Below, in pieces: positions 16,900 to 27,168 of a DNA stretch of 64,000 bases. The notes under the pieces were generated by a model. That model saw only the letters and a list, made by a program, of their open reading frames with translations, was not told the DNA's origin and made no database searches. The first letter of the stretch is position 1; each line of letters begins with the position of its first letter. This stretch comes from Mariprofundus sp. NF (GTDB lineage Bacteria; Pseudomonadota; Zetaproteobacteria; Mariprofundales; Mariprofundaceae): the NCBI RefSeq assembly GCF_013387455.1, contig NZ_VWNC01000001.1, positions 248,001 to 312,000 on the forward strand, given 5' to 3'. Both the position numbers and the translations under genes were made by a program.

Positions 16900-19494
16900 A
16901 TGGCGAAAACAACGGGTCAAACGACTCACACCCCTATGATGCAGCAGTATCTGAAGATTAAATCCGAGAATTCGGACTGCCTGCTCTTTTATCGCATGGG
17001 CGATTTCTATGAGATGTTTTTTGAAGATGCCTTAGAGGCATCGAAGATTCTCGACATCACACTGACCAAACGGGGTAAGGCCAATGGCGATGATATCCCG
17101 ATGGCCGGTGTGCCCTGGCATCAGGCTGAAGGTTATCTGGCTCGCTTGGTAGCTGCAGGCAAGCGGGTCGCCGTGTGTGAGCAGATGGAAGCCCCCGATG
17201 GCAGCAAAGGGCCGGTTCGGCGTGAGGTGGTGCGCGTTGTCACCTCCGGCACGATTACCGAGGCAGAGCTACTGGATCAAAGCCGTTCAGCACCGCTTGT
17301 CGCCTGCTATCGCAAGGGTGAGGCCTGGGGATTGGCCGCGGTTGATCTCTCATGTGGCCACTGGCGTCTTCTCGAAGGATCAGGTGATCTTCTTCTCGAA
17401 GAGCAGCTGGCTGTAATGGCACCGGCTGAACTGCTACTGAGCACATCTGATGAATCCCAACATGTTATGCCTGTGAATCGGCCGGGAGACTGGAGTTTTA
17501 GTGCTGATGTGGCACGCGAACAGCTGCAGCAGCACTTTGGAGTCAGTGACTGGGACGCCCTGAATCTTGAAAAACATGAACATGCAGCAGCAGCAATCGG
17601 GGCGGTGCTGGTCTATCTCGGGCAGACCCAGAAGTGTGCACTTGAGCACCTCTCTCTGCCGGTATTTGTTGAGCAGGGCAGTGGCATGCGCATCGATATG
17701 CGCTCGAGAAGAAACCTTGAGCTCTACTGCTCACTGGCAGGCGACCCCAAGGGTGGTCTGATCCATGTGCTGGATGAGAGCAGAACCCCGATGGGGGCGC
17801 GGCTGCTACGGGAGTGGATCGACAGGCCTTTGAGTGATCTGGTGCGACTCAATGATCGCCAGAATGCAGTGCAGGGCCTGCTCGATGACCAGGATACGTT
17901 GCAGTCATTGCGCCAGCGCCTTGGCGGCGTGCGCGATATGGAGCGAATGCTGACGCGAATCGTTCTCAACCGCGCCTCTCCGCGCGATTTTCGGGGTTTG
18001 ACCGAGGCGATCACTGCTTTGCCTGAATTGTACAGGCTGATCGAGGATCGCAGTGGTCTGTTTGCCGGTATGAGCAGTGCCATGCAGGGATTGGAGTCGC
18101 TGGCTGCTGAGCTGGATAGCGGCATTGTTGAGGCACCGCCACAGGTGTTCCGCGATGGTGGCGTGATTCGTGAAGGTTTTGATAGTGAGCTGGATCGCCT
18201 GCGCGGCCTGGCCCGCGATGCCAACGATTGGCTGCGCGATTATGAGGCACGGGAGCGGGAGAGAACCGGGCTTGCCAACCTGCGTGTGAAATACAACAAG
18301 GTGTTCGGTTATTTCATTGAGATATCAAAGGTGCAGGCTAAAGATGCACCGCCTGATTTCGTACGCAAGCAGACACTGGTCAATGCTGAGCGTTTTATTA
18401 CCGATGAACTGCACAGCTTTGAGTCGGAAATTCTTGGTGCCCGTGATGCAGCGTTAAATCGTGAAGATGTGCTGGTTGAGACTTTACGCAGAAAAGTATG
18501 CAGTGCGGCATCAACGATTCAGCAGGCAGCCCAGGCCGTGGCCAGGCTTGATGTGCTCTGCTGCTTTGCCTGGCTGGCCCGCAGTTATAACTATGTACGC
18601 CCCGAGGTGCACAACGGACGTAGTATGAAACTGGTGGGTGGGCGCCATCCGGTGGTTGAGCGTTTTCTCGATAGCAATGAACCGTTTGTTGCCAACGATA
18701 CCCATATGGACCTGAAAAACCGCCGTTTTATGTTGCTGACGGGTCCTAATATGGGTGGTAAATCTACCTATATGCGGCAGGTGGCGTGGATTGTATGGCT
18801 GGCACATACCGGCTGTTTTGTGCCTGCGGATGAGGCGCGCATCCCGTTGACCCGGCGCATTTTTACCCGTGTCGGGGCAGGTGATGAGCTGACCAGTGGC
18901 AGATCAACATTCATGGTTGAGATGATGGAGACGGCAACCATTCTCAATCAGCTGGAGCCGCGTTCGCTGGTGATTGTTGATGAGATTGGCCGTGGCACCA
19001 GCACTTGGGATGGCTTGGCGATTGCATGGTCAGTTGCCGAGCGTTTGATTGCATCTTCTGATGTGCTGACGCTGTTTGCTACCCACTACCATGAGTTGAC
19101 GGAGCTGCCGGACGAATTTGAAGCGGCATTTAATGCCTCTGTCACGGTGCGTGAGTGGAATGGTTCGGTAATCTTTATGCATCAGGTAATAGAGGATGCC
19201 GCCGATCAGTCCTACGGCATTGCTGTGGCGCAGCTGGCAGGGTTGCCGCGTGAGGTGGTCAAACGTGCGCGTGAACACCTTTTCCGTCTTGAACATGGTT
19301 CAGAGTTGGCGGCAGAGAGCGGCAAACCGCAGTTGGGCCTGTTTGCTGTAGCGGAGAAAAAACAGCAGGAGCGAGATCTGGAGCGCCTGCGTGAGTTGGA
19401 AAAAACGTTGCTGGCCCTTGATGTTGAATCGATGCGGCCGGTTGATGCGTTGATGTTATTGGATCAATTAAAAAACGAGGTAAGTGAATCATGA
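16900..19494 (+). CDS. mutS: DNA mismatch repair protein MutS
   Basis: An 864-residue MutS, the mismatch sensor of methyl-directed repair. The mismatch-binding domain carries the Phe-x-Glu motif (RMGDFYEMF near 36-44). The ATPase domain has Walker [11 protein letters not shown] near 614-622, Walker [13 protein letters not shown] and the ATHYHEL motif. The length is close to E. coli MutS (853). The start at ATG 16900 lies at the end of a long structured gap. It overlaps the following lipoprotein gene by ATGA. Confidence 0.97.
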   Translation: MAKTTGQTTHTPMMQQYLKIKSENSDCLLFYRMGDFYEMFFEDALEASKILDITLTKRGKANGDDIPMAGVPWHQAEGYLARLVAAGKRVAVCEQMEAPDGSKGPVRREVVRVVTSGTITEAELLDQSRSAPLVACYRKGEAWGLAAVDLSCGHWRLLEGSGDLLLEEQLAVMAPAELLLSTSDESQHVMPVNRPGDWSFSADVAREQLQQHFGVSDWDALNLEKHEHAAAAIGAVLVYLGQTQKCALEHLSLPVFVEQGSGMRIDMRSRRNLELYCSLAGDPKGGLIHVLDESRTPMGARLLREWIDRPLSDLVRLNDRQNAVQGLLDDQDTLQSLRQRLGGVRDMERMLTRIVLNRASPRDFRGLTEAITALPELYRLIEDRSGLFAGMSSAMQGLESLAAELDSGIVEAPPQVFRDGGVIREGFDSELDRLRGLARDANDWLRDYEARERERTGLANLRVKYNKVFGYFIEISKVQAKDAPPDFVRKQTLVNAERFITDELHSFESEILGARDAALNREDVLVETLRRKVCSAASTIQQAAQAVARLDVLCCFAWLARSYNYVRPEVHNGRSMKLVGGRHPVVERFLDSNEPFVANDTHMDLKNRRFMLLTGPNMGGKSTYMRQVAWIVWLAHTGCFVPADEARIPLTRRIFTRVGAGDELTSGRSTFMVEMMETATILNQLEPRSLVIVDEIGRGTSTWDGLAIAWSVAERLIASSDVLTLFATHYHELTELPDEFEAAFNASVTVREWNGSVIFMHQVIEDAADQSYGIAVAQLAGLPREVVKRAREHLFRLEHGSELAAESGKPQLGLFAVAEKKQQERDLERLRELEKTLLALDVESMRPVDALMLLDQLKNEVSES

Positions 19495-19808
19495 AAAAAT
19501 CAGTATGGATGATCCTCTCTGTAGCGTTGCTTGCCGGTGGCTGCACCTGGGTGGAAACTACCGATAGCGGTGCAACGGTCTCAGTTGCCACTTTTGAGCA
19601 GGTTAAAACATGCAAAAATCTTGCGAAGGTGACCGTGGCTGTGCTGGATAAAGTTGTCTTTATTCCGCGCTCTGAAGAGAAGGTGGCTGGTGAGTTACAG
19701 ACTATGGCAAAAAACAGTGCTGCCGAGATGGATGGCGACACCATTGTGGCTGTCAGCAGGGTGATTGATGGTGAGCAGGCATTTAATATCTACCGTTGCG
19801 GTAAATAG
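19491..19808 (+). CDS. DUF4156-type lipoprotein
   Basis: A 105-residue lipoprotein with signal [18 protein letters not shown] (lipobox LAGGC). The mature part contains [14 protein letters not shown] and ends NIYRCGK, giving two further cysteines, a layout seen in DUF4156 proteins of unknown function. It overlaps mutS by four bases and is followed two bases later by glnD, so it sits inside a mutS-glnD transcript although its product is envelope-located. Confidence 0.8.
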   Translation: MKKSVWMILSVALLAGGCTWVETTDSGATVSVATFEQVKTCKNLAKVTVAVLDKVVFIPRSEEKVAGELQTMAKNSAAEMDGDTIVAVSRVIDGEQAFNIYRCGK

Positions 19809-19810
19809 CC

Positions 19811-22393
19811 TTGTCTGAAAGAGAGCAGTTGCGCGAGCTCAATGAAGCTGTAGATGCCGCGTTTAAAGCCGGGGCGAGTGGAACGGAGTTGACCGGTTTG
19901 ATGTGTCGCGGTGTTGATGCACTGTTGATCCGTCTCTGGCAGCAGAAAGCGCCAACAGCCTCCACCTCTGTTGATCTGGTGCTGGTCGGTGGCAATGGTC
20001 GTGGCGAACTGGCTCCTAAATCTGATTGGGATATGTGGTTTCTGGTCTCTGGCGAGTGTTCTCAGGTTGTTGAAGAGGAGATGCAGGCATTTCTTCTGGC
20101 ACTGTGGGATATGGGGGCCAAGATCGGCCATGCCGTGCGCAGTGTCAAAGAGTGTCTGGAGCATGTGAAAGAGGATTGGAACAGCGCCACTGCGGCATCA
20201 GAATCACGCCTTTTGACTGGTCCCGGCGAGCGCTATGAAGAGCTGCAACGAGGGCTGGATAAGTTTTTTAAGAAAAAGCGCAAGGCATTTGTGGAGGCGA
20301 AACTCTCCGAGGTCAAAGCGCGTCATGCCCGCACCGGTGGTACAGCCTTCTGGATGGAGCCCGATATCAAAGAGGGCAAAGGCGGTCTGCGTGATGTGCA
20401 GTCGGTATTCTGGATGGCCAAGGTCTGGTACGGCTGTGACAATATTGCTGAACTGGTGGAGAAGGGGGCGATCTCGACACGTGAACGTGACGGCCTGTTA
20501 AGTGCCCAGGATTTTCTCTGGCGCTGCCGGACTGGTCTGCATCTTGAGATGCGCCGCCCATCTGATCGCCTTGGTTTTGAACAGCAGGCTCTGCTGGCAG
20601 AGCTGATGGGTTATAAGCCGATCCCGCCCAGGCCTGCCGTTGATGCCTTTATGAAAGAGTACTTTCGACATGTCGGTCGCATATCGCGCGTCTCCAGTCT
20701 TCTTTACATGCACTTCAGAGAGCAGTTAAATCCCCGGCTTTTTGCTTTTAAAAAGTCGGTTAATCACGGATTTATTCTTGAAGGTAAACGCCTGAGTATT
20801 GCCGATGATCGTGTGTTCAAAGATGAGCCATTGCGCCTGCTGCGCATTTTCAGGGAAGCGCAGAAGGGTAAACGTCGACTCTCCAGTCGGGCGCTCAGGC
20901 AGATCCGGGCCGATGTCTTGCTGATTGATGATGCCATGCGCGATGATCCGGTGGCACAGCGTATATTTATGAAAATTCTGCGCAGTAAACGCAATGTGCA
21001 GTGGGCGCTCAGGCAGATGCACGATACCGGTGTGCTGGGCCGCTTTATCCCTGAGTTCCGAGAAGTGGTGGGGCTGGGGCAGTTTAATCAGTATCACGCT
21101 TTTACTGTTGATGAACACACCATTCGAGCCGTCGGTGAAGCACGCAATTTCTTTCATCGTGATCGCTATGTGCGGCTGCCGCTGGCACATGAAGTGTGCC
21201 ACAAGATCAACCGCCCCGAACTGCTCTATATTACCATTCTTTTCCATGATATCGCCAAAGGACTACCGGGTGATCACTCTGAGGTAGGGGCCGTGATGGC
21301 GCGCAGGTTCTGTGAACGCATGAACCTTGATCTTGATGCAGTGGAGCTGGTGGAGTGGCTGGTCAGAGAACATCTGTTGATGGCAGTAAAAAGTCAGCGT
21401 TTTGATCTCTCTGATCCGGAAGTGATTCGAGCCTTTGCTGAGCGGGTTGGCAATCAGAGCAGATTGAACTATCTGTTGCTGTTGAGCATCGCTGATATCT
21501 CTGCCGTGGGGCCCAATGTCTGGAATGACTGGAAGGGATCACTGTTGGCTGAACTCTACCGTTTAACCGAAAGTTATTTCCTAAGCGATGAAACACTGAA
21601 TGAAACCGCAGAACGCCTCTATCAGACACGTGTGCGATCAGTGCTGGATAGTGTGAAAGATGCTGATGAGGAGGCTATCAAGGCCGCTCTTGGCCAGATG
21701 TCACGGCAGTGTGTGATGCATTTTCCACCGCGCCAGTTGACCGATATCGTACCATTGATTGCCGATTCAGATGGCAATGCGGTGAAGTTCTGGGTTGATA
21801 ATGATCGCAGTGAGACGCTTTTCTATATCGTGGGCCATCCGCGTCCGGGGATGTTTGCCGCTTTTGCCGCGGCGCTAACCTCAGGCCATGCCAGTATCCT
21901 GGCAGCGCAAGCCTATATGCTGAATGATGGCCGTGTGCTGGATGTATTTCATCTGCAGGGCAGACATGGTGCTCCGTTTAATGTGTTGAGTGATCTGGAG
22001 AGGTTGCAGGAGCGTGTTGAGAAGCTGCTTGATAGTGAGGTGTTGCCGCAGCTTGTCATCAATAAAAAGTTCAAGGTGAGTCTGTTAATGCGCAATGTGC
22101 CGGTGCGTGTGCGTGAATTGCCTCAGGCCTCATTCCGTGAAACTGCCATTGAAGTCTCTACTGCGGATCAGCCACGTCTATTGGCACGACTGGCTGATGC
22201 GATTGCTAAGCAGGGTTATTCACTACATGGCGCTTCGGTCTCCACCTTTGGTGAACGGGCTGTCGATGTCTTCTTTATTACATGCAATGATTCCGGCCCG
22301 CTTGCGACTGATCAGATAAGGGTTTTATGTGATAAACTCTGTGAGGTTGCTGCACTGCCAGCAAGCGAATCAGATCAACGGGTGTTGATCTGA
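19811..22393 (+). CDS. glnD: Bifunctional uridylyltransferase/uridylyl-removing enzyme GlnD
   Basis: An 860-residue nitrogen sensor that uridylylates PII proteins when glutamine is low and reverses this when it is high. The nucleotidyltransferase motif GGNGRGELAPKSDWD is near 58-72; the HD hydrolase site ILFHDIAKGLPGDHSE is near 476-491; two ACT domains lie in the last 190 residues (RLLARLADAIAKQGYSLHGA). The start is TTG 19811, the only reasonable one, directly after the lipoprotein gene. Neither glnK nor glnA is in the window. Confidence 0.95.
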   Translation: MSEREQLRELNEAVDAAFKAGASGTELTGLMCRGVDALLIRLWQQKAPTASTSVDLVLVGGNGRGELAPKSDWDMWFLVSGECSQVVEEEMQAFLLALWDMGAKIGHAVRSVKECLEHVKEDWNSATAASESRLLTGPGERYEELQRGLDKFFKKKRKAFVEAKLSEVKARHARTGGTAFWMEPDIKEGKGGLRDVQSVFWMAKVWYGCDNIAELVEKGAISTRERDGLLSAQDFLWRCRTGLHLEMRRPSDRLGFEQQALLAELMGYKPIPPRPAVDAFMKEYFRHVGRISRVSSLLYMHFREQLNPRLFAFKKSVNHGFILEGKRLSIADDRVFKDEPLRLLRIFREAQKGKRRLSSRALRQIRADVLLIDDAMRDDPVAQRIFMKILRSKRNVQWALRQMHDTGVLGRFIPEFREVVGLGQFNQYHAFTVDEHTIRAVGEARNFFHRDRYVRLPLAHEVCHKINRPELLYITILFHDIAKGLPGDHSEVGAVMARRFCERMNLDLDAVELVEWLVREHLLMAVKSQRFDLSDPEVIRAFAERVGNQSRLNYLLLLSIADISAVGPNVWNDWKGSLLAELYRLTESYFLSDETLNETAERLYQTRVRSVLDSVKDADEEAIKAALGQMSRQCVMHFPPRQLTDIVPLIADSDGNAVKFWVDNDRSETLFYIVGHPRPGMFAAFAAALTSGHASILAAQAYMLNDGRVLDVFHLQGRHGAPFNVLSDLERLQERVEKLLDSEVLPQLVINKKFKVSLLMRNVPVRVRELPQASFRETAIEVSTADQPRLLARLADAIAKQGYSLHGASVSTFGERAVDVFFITCNDSGPLATDQIRVLCDKLCEVAALPASESDQRVLI

Positions 22394-22477
22394 TTCGCGC
22401 GATAGTTGAAAAAAAGAGTCGTTCAACGGGTGCAGTTGTCACAACGCCCTCAGTGGTTTTAAGGAGTTGAAATAGAG

Positions 22478-23398
22478 ATGAACCTGCTTGATCGCATCTT
22501 TGCTGCTCGCCAGGAGAAAAAACACGGGTTTGTACTGGCTCTTGGTGGTGGCGGTGGTCGTGGCCTGGCCCATCTTGGGGTGCTTGAGGTGCTTGAAGAG
22601 CACAAACTCAGACCGGATGCGATCATTGGCTGCAGTATCGGAGCACTGTTCGGGGCGATGTATGCGATTGAGCCGGATGCCAGAAAAGTGATGGCTCGAA
22701 CCATGGATATTATCTCGCATGAATCCTTTTCCAGACTCTCCCTGCCAGAACTTGATGGGGAGGGACCTGAGGATCAGAGCTGGCTCTCCAGGCTTACCGC
22801 TGCGGCCAAGCAGTCAATCATGTTAACGCGGGCAGCGACGGATCGATCCATTGCCGATACCGATGCCCTGATCGATATCGCATTTGCTTTCTGTGGCGGT
22901 GAATCGTTCAGTGATGCCAAAATTCCCCTCTATATCACGGCCGTTGAGTTTCCCAGCGGCGAGTGCCAGATATTTTCAGTCGACTCGCATGTCAAACTGC
23001 CTTGTGCGATTGCCGCAAGCATGGCGATCCCGGGTGTGTTTGATCCGGTACATGTTGGTGGCAAAAAGTATGTTGATGGCGGTGTGGCTTCTGACCTTCC
23101 CGTGATCGAAGCGCAGATGGTGGCCCGCCCTCATCAGCTGGTGGTTGCGGTAAATGTCGGGTCAAGACCGCGCAACGATATTGAGCCGAGTAATGTCTAC
23201 GGCATGCTCGACTGGTCCACACAGGTTAAATCCTTTCACCTGCGCAAGGCCAATCGGGATCATGCCGATGTGGTGATTGAGCCGCTGGTCGGCTTTACCC
23301 AGTGGAATGATTTCAGTAATCCTGAGCAGGAGATTGATCGTGGACGGCAAGCGGCATATGAGAAGATGCCTGAATTGATCAAAAAGCTGCAACAGTGA
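22478..23398 (+). CDS. Patatin-like phospholipase (RssA-like)
   Basis: A 306-residue cytoplasmic patatin-family esterase. The oxyanion hole GGGGGRGLAHLG is near 23-34, the nucleophile elbow GCSIG near 53-57 and the catalytic Asp in YVDGGVASDLP near 200. This Ser-Asp dyad arrangement is complete, so it is probably an active lipid acyl hydrolase. It resembles RssA/YchK of E. coli. A good AAGGAG site precedes ATG 22478 by some distance. It overlaps the following nucleotidyltransferase gene by one base. Confidence 0.9.
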   Translation: MNLLDRIFAARQEKKHGFVLALGGGGGRGLAHLGVLEVLEEHKLRPDAIIGCSIGALFGAMYAIEPDARKVMARTMDIISHESFSRLSLPELDGEGPEDQSWLSRLTAAAKQSIMLTRAATDRSIADTDALIDIAFAFCGGESFSDAKIPLYITAVEFPSGECQIFSVDSHVKLPCAIAASMAIPGVFDPVHVGGKKYVDGGVASDLPVIEAQMVARPHQLVVAVNVGSRPRNDIEPSNVYGMLDWSTQVKSFHLRKANRDHADVVIEPLVGFTQWNDFSNPEQEIDRGRQAAYEKMPELIKKLQQ

Positions 23399-24078
23399 TG
23401 GATCAGCGAGTAGAGAGAGCTGTCGTGTTGGCAGCAGGGCTTGGAACACGCCTGAAGTGGCTGACCAACAGTCGCCCCAAAGCACTGATGCAGGTGGGCG
23501 GGGAACCGGCCATCATCCATGTGATTCGCTCACTGGTTTCGCAGGGTATCCACGATATTGCGGTGAATGCGCATCATCATGCAGACATTCTGAAGTCCTA
23601 CCTTGGTGATGGTAGCCGGTTTGGCTGTCGCATTCGCATCAGTTATGAGCCGTTGCTGCTCGATTCCGGTGGTGGCGTAAAGCAGGCACTAGAGTTTCTG
23701 CCCGGCAGTGGCCCTGTCGCAGTCTGCAATGCTGATGTATTGAGCAGTCTTGACCTGAAACGGTTAAGTGCCGTTCTTCCCGAGGGCGGAGCAGCCATTG
23801 GGCTTGTGACCAATCCTACTCACCATCCTGGGGGAGATTTTGCCCTGAATGGAGTCAAGGTAATGAGCGAAGGCGAAACACGTTTCACATTCTCCGGCAT
23901 TTCGGTTTGGGATGAAAAGGTGTTTGATGGTTTTGAAACGGGCTCTGTTTTTTCTCTGGTGCAACCCATGCGTGAACTGATAGCGAAAGGATTATGTGCC
24001 GGAGCGAAACATGATGGCTACTGGTACGATATCGGTCGTCCAGCCGATCTGATGCGTGCTAACAGGCGATACCGCTGA
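23398..24078 (+). CDS. Sugar-phosphate nucleotidyltransferase (MurU-like)
   Basis: A 226-residue nucleotidyltransferase with the pyrophosphorylase signature [20 protein letters not shown] and the metal-binding Asp in [12 protein letters not shown], ending [15 protein letters not shown]. Size and motifs fit the MurU group (N-acetylmuramate-1-phosphate uridylyltransferase of cell-wall recycling), but no amgK kinase gene is adjacent, so ADP-heptose-type or other sugar substrates are possible. I start at ATG 23398 in a TGATG junction; GTG 23395 is an alternative. It overlaps the next gene by one base. Confidence 0.82.
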   Translation: MDQRVERAVVLAAGLGTRLKWLTNSRPKALMQVGGEPAIIHVIRSLVSQGIHDIAVNAHHHADILKSYLGDGSRFGCRIRISYEPLLLDSGGGVKQALEFLPGSGPVAVCNADVLSSLDLKRLSAVLPEGGAAIGLVTNPTHHPGGDFALNGVKVMSEGETRFTFSGISVWDEKVFDGFETGSVFSLVQPMRELIAKGLCAGAKHDGYWYDIGRPADLMRANRRYR

Positions 24079-24536
24079 TGCGTATCTGGATTGATGCCGA
24101 TGCCTGCCCCAAAGTGATCAAAGAGATTCTCTATCGCGCTGCAGAGCGTGTGCAGATTCCCTTAACGCTGGTGGCAAATATGAAGTTGCAGTATCCGAAA
24201 TCAGAGTATATCGATTCGGTTCATGTGGCTGCCGGAGCCGATGTGGCTGATGCCTATATCGTTGATCATTGCGAACCGGGCGATCTTGCCATTACCGCCG
24301 ATATTCCACTGGCTGCAGGCATGATCGAGAAGGGTGGCTTCGCACTCAATCCAAGAGGCGAGCTCTATACTCCTGATAATGTGCGCAGGGCGTTAAGTGT
24401 TCGCAATATGATGGATGAGATGCGCGGCAATGGCGTGATCACAGGTGGCCCGCCGCCTTTCAATCAGGCAGACCGCATGGCCTTTGCTAATCAGTTTGAC
24501 CGTTTTATTACCAAGCACCTAAAGGGGCAATTATGA
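24078..24536 (+). CDS. UPF0178 (YaiI/DUF188) family protein
   Basis: A 152-residue protein of the YaiI family, recognised by its [18 protein letters not shown] start, [21 protein letters not shown], and the C-terminal [11 protein letters not shown]. The acidic residues in DADACP and the second Asp cluster resemble PIN-like nucleases, but no activity is established. It overlaps both neighbours by one to four bases within a translationally coupled string. Confidence 0.9.
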   Translation: MRIWIDADACPKVIKEILYRAAERVQIPLTLVANMKLQYPKSEYIDSVHVAAGADVADAYIVDHCEPGDLAITADIPLAAGMIEKGGFALNPRGELYTPDNVRRALSVRNMMDEMRGNGVITGGPPPFNQADRMAFANQFDRFITKHLKGQL

Positions 24537-24949
24537 TTCTGCATCCGCAACTGGAAAAAGACTGTTTTGTCATCGGCCGCTTGCCGCTTTGTCTCCTATT
24601 GTTGATTAACGATGCCAACTATCCATGGTTTATTCTCGTGCCACAGCGCGAAGGCATCACCGAAATCCACCAGCTCTCGGATGAAGATCAGCAACAGCTG
24701 ATGCGCGAATCTTCGCAACTGGCTGCAGTCATCGAAAAAGAGTTCAACGCGGATAAAATCAATATTGCAGCACTCGGTAACATGGTGCCGCAACTGCACA
24801 TTCACCACATTGTCCGCTACAAGTCCGACCCCGCCTGGCCTGCGCCTGTATGGGGCAAAGTAGAAGCCATTCCTTATCTGGATGAAGAGGTTAAAATATT
24901 AAGCTCACACTTGGCTCAGTCACTGACCGGAGCTGGTCTAAAAATCTAA
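24533..24949 (+). CDS. HIT-domain protein
   Basis: A 138-residue histidine-triad protein. The core motif is [18 protein letters not shown] near 85-102, the form found in the proteobacterial HIT subfamily that lacks one canonical spacing residue. HIT enzymes hydrolyse or transfer nucleotidyl groups; the substrate is not known here. It overlaps the UPF0178 gene by ATGA and ends the operon running from patatin. Confidence 0.88.
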   Translation: MILHPQLEKDCFVIGRLPLCLLLLINDANYPWFILVPQREGITEIHQLSDEDQQQLMRESSQLAAVIEKEFNADKINIAALGNMVPQLHIHHIVRYKSDPAWPAPVWGKVEAIPYLDEEVKILSSHLAQSLTGAGLKI

Positions 24950-24985
24950 ATTTAATCACAGGCCGTTGTGCCTGTTTTAGAACTA

Positions 24986-25558
24986 CTATTTGCGTTGAAT
25001 TAAATGCGCCATTTCATGACGGCCAGATGGGTGTGCGACTGCATCGCCTTCTGATTCAGGCCACTGCCAGCGTGAAGCATCAAATAGCGGTTTCATCTCA
25101 GATAGATCGCAGTGGAAGGGTGGGCCGCCTTCGGCACCGGTTTGCATAAACAGAGCCAGTAGTTGGCCGCCGGGTTTGAGGTGGTTGTGCAACCATTGTT
25201 CGTACTCTTTCCACTGGCTGGGTTGAATCGCACAGAGGCATGTCTGCTCGTAGATAGCATCAAAGGGGGGGAGCTCAATCTCGAAGAGGTCACCGTGAAT
25301 CAGGGTGGCGGTAAGCTTCTCTTTTTCCAGCATGGCCTGCATGTGATCAATGGCAGGTGTCGCAATATCGACAGCGGTTACGTCAAAACCACGACGGGCC
25401 AGTTCAATCACCTCATGGCCACGGCCACAACCGGGCACAAGGATGCGGCAGGGCTGCAGCTCTTTAAGCCAATCCAGAAGGGCAGGGCTGGCACTGCCAC
25501 GATCCCAGCCGGTCTCATTGTTGTGGTATTTTCCTTCCCAGAATGCCCTGACTGTCAT
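24986..25558 (-). CDS. TPMT-family SAM-dependent methyltransferase
   Basis: A 190-residue thiol/selenol-type methyltransferase of the thiopurine S-methyltransferase fold. Visible: FWEGKYHNNETGWDRGSASP, SAM-binding ILVPGCGRGHEVIELA near 38-53, and FDAIYEQTCLCAI. It begins immediately after the tusA-like stop codon, so the two are likely coupled. With TusA and DsrE2 upstream, methylation of sulfide, thiols or a toxic chalcogen compound is plausible (inference). Confidence 0.87.
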   Translation of the reverse strand: MTVRAFWEGKYHNNETGWDRGSASPALLDWLKELQPCRILVPGCGRGHEVIELARRGFDVTAVDIATPAIDHMQAMLEKEKLTATLIHGDLFEIELPPFDAIYEQTCLCAIQPSQWKEYEQWLHNHLKPGGQLLALFMQTGAEGGPPFHCDLSEMKPLFDASRWQWPESEGDAVAHPSGRHEMAHLIQRK

Positions 25559-25783
25559 TTACTTTTCGATGACCAGCATATGTTTGCCGGCCTCATCGGT
25601 GGGTTCATTGGAGAGTACCTTGAAACCCTGTTCTTCACATGAACGAGGAACATTCTGCAGCGGTTCGCCCTCGTTAAGCAGAACTTCCAGCTGCTCACCT
25701 GTATTGATCTGGGCCAGTTTCAGCTTCACCTTCACAAAGGTCATCGGGCAGGTCTCGCGGGTAATATCGAGGAAATGTTTCAT
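25559..25783 (-). CDS. TusA-family sulfur carrier
   Basis: A 74-residue TusA-like protein with the active-site cysteine in RETCPMTFVKVKLKL near residue 12. It carries sulfur as a persulfide between partner proteins. The fused TusA domain in the sulfite reductase at 33383-35725 has a very similar CPMNFVKTKIKL motif, so the two may be paralogues. It lies between dsrE2 and a TPMT-type methyltransferase. No rhodanese gene accompanies it, unlike many sulfur-oxidiser clusters. Confidence 0.9.
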   Translation of the reverse strand: MKHFLDITRETCPMTFVKVKLKLAQINTGEQLEVLLNEGEPLQNVPRSCEEQGFKVLSNEPTDEAGKHMLVIEK

Positions 25784-25804
25784 GGTTGTTAAGTCCTATA
25801 GTCC

Positions 25805-26293
25805 CTAAATAAAGATAATGTGGGCGTTTTCGGATTCGTTGAGGAAGGTGGCTACACCAGCGACATCCTGCACCTCTTCGATCATGTCGCTTTTACCAAC
25901 CTCAAGAATGTGCATGGCCATTTCACAGGCAACGATACGAATGCCGAGGGCATGGGCAGCTTCAACCAGTTCAGGAAGGGTGGCGACATTATGTTTTTTC
26001 ATCATGCCGGTCATCAGTTTGGGGCTGGCACCGAAGAAGTTGAGGCGTGAAAGCGGCAGGTTATTCAAGCCTCCCATCAGGAAGTTGAAGGCCTTGGCCA
26101 TGATGCTCTTACCTGTAGCAGCACGTCCCTTATTCTTCTTCAGAGCGTTAAGACCCCAGAAGGTGAAGAACATGGTTACTTCACGGTTGGTGGCAGCTGC
26201 ACCGGTGGCAATGGTGAAGGCAGCAACGATCTTGTCGAAATCGCCGGAGAAGCAGACGATGGATACTTTTTTCTTATCAGTGGGCAGGGTCAA
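25805..26293 (-). CDS. DsrE2-like (DsrE/DsrF/DrsH family) protein
   Basis: A 162-residue DsrE2-type protein: KKVSIVCFSGDFDKIVAAF at the start, a hydrophobic GLNALKKNK region, and the conserved Cys in IRIVACEMAMHILE near 120. DsrE2 proteins work with TusA in cytoplasmic sulfur trafficking, with the conserved cysteine as a persulfide site. First gene of the three-gene minus-strand operon; divergent from the UPF0114 genes across 222 bases in which I see only ordinary A/T-rich promoter-like sequence. Confidence 0.88.
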   Translation of the reverse strand: MTLPTDKKKVSIVCFSGDFDKIVAAFTIATGAAATNREVTMFFTFWGLNALKKNKGRAATGKSIMAKAFNFLMGGLNNLPLSRLNFFGASPKLMTGMMKKHNVATLPELVEAAHALGIRIVACEMAMHILEVGKSDMIEEVQDVAGVATFLNESENAHIIFI

Positions 26294-26515
26294 TGTTTCA
26301 CCTCCGTTATTAGTAGGGCGGCGAAACCTAGTCGTTGATGGAAAAAGGGCAAACAGGATTAAAATTAAAGTCCGCGTAGAAATTGACGATATATGCCTGA
26401 CGCAATTGATTATCTATTATCAAAACCAGAAATGAACTTAGTTTGTAAATGGCTATTTCACGGCGTGGTTGGCTCATGTTTTGCTTAGGGCTGTTTGTCT
26501 GGGGGAAATGAATTT

Positions 26516-27070
26516 ATGTTAAAAAAATTAGAAGATCGATCGGCGCTTGAAGCTGCGTTTGAAAGCAGTCTGTGGAACTCCCGCTGGGCAGTTCTTGTTG
26601 CCGTAATCAGTAGTGTTATCGCTGCGCTGCTGATGTTTTACATCGCCGGTGTTGATACCTTTTATACGATAGAGCATCTGGCCAGCTATGCCGCGAATGA
26701 TGATTATGGTGAACGTGGTGAGATCAGAGCTGAAGCTGTTGCCCAGGTGGTAGAGATTATTGATATCTTTCTGCTAGCGATTGTGTTGCTGATCTTCGGG
26801 TTGGGTCTTTACGAGCTCTACATCAGTAAAATCCATCATGCCTATGAAGATGGCAATGACGCTTCAGACCATCTCCTCTCTATTGACAGTCTGGATGATC
26901 TGAAGTCACGCCTGGGTAAGGTGATTATGATGATCCTGATCGTGAAGTTCTTCGAGCTGGCGATCGGTATGGAGGTTGATGATACCACGGCCCTGTTGAT
27001 GTTTGCTGGTGGCGTGTTGATGAGTGCTGCAGCGCTGGTGCTGACAGAGATGGCAACCCGCAGTAAGTAG
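26516..27070 (+). CDS. UPF0114 (YqhA-like) membrane protein, copy 1
   Basis: A 184-residue inner-membrane protein with three or four transmembrane helices and the family segments ESSLWNSRWAVLVAV, IIDIFLLAIVLLIFGLGLYE and DLKSRLGKVIMMILIVKFFE. I start at ATG 26516 with a GGGGG site upstream, not TTG 26495. Function is unknown. A close paralogue follows 98 bases later, so this is a tandem duplication. Confidence 0.88.
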   Translation: MLKKLEDRSALEAAFESSLWNSRWAVLVAVISSVIAALLMFYIAGVDTFYTIEHLASYAANDDYGERGEIRAEAVAQVVEIIDIFLLAIVLLIFGLGLYELYISKIHHAYEDGNDASDHLLSIDSLDDLKSRLGKVIMMILIVKFFELAIGMEVDDTTALLMFAGGVLMSAAALVLTEMATRSK

Positions 27071-27168
27071 CAGGTTTGTGCAGTAGTCAGAGTGTTGAGT
27101 TGGGTAAAGTGAAATGAAAAAACCAGGGCTCAGCTTTATGAGTCAGGCGATTTATCTTGTGAGGAATC

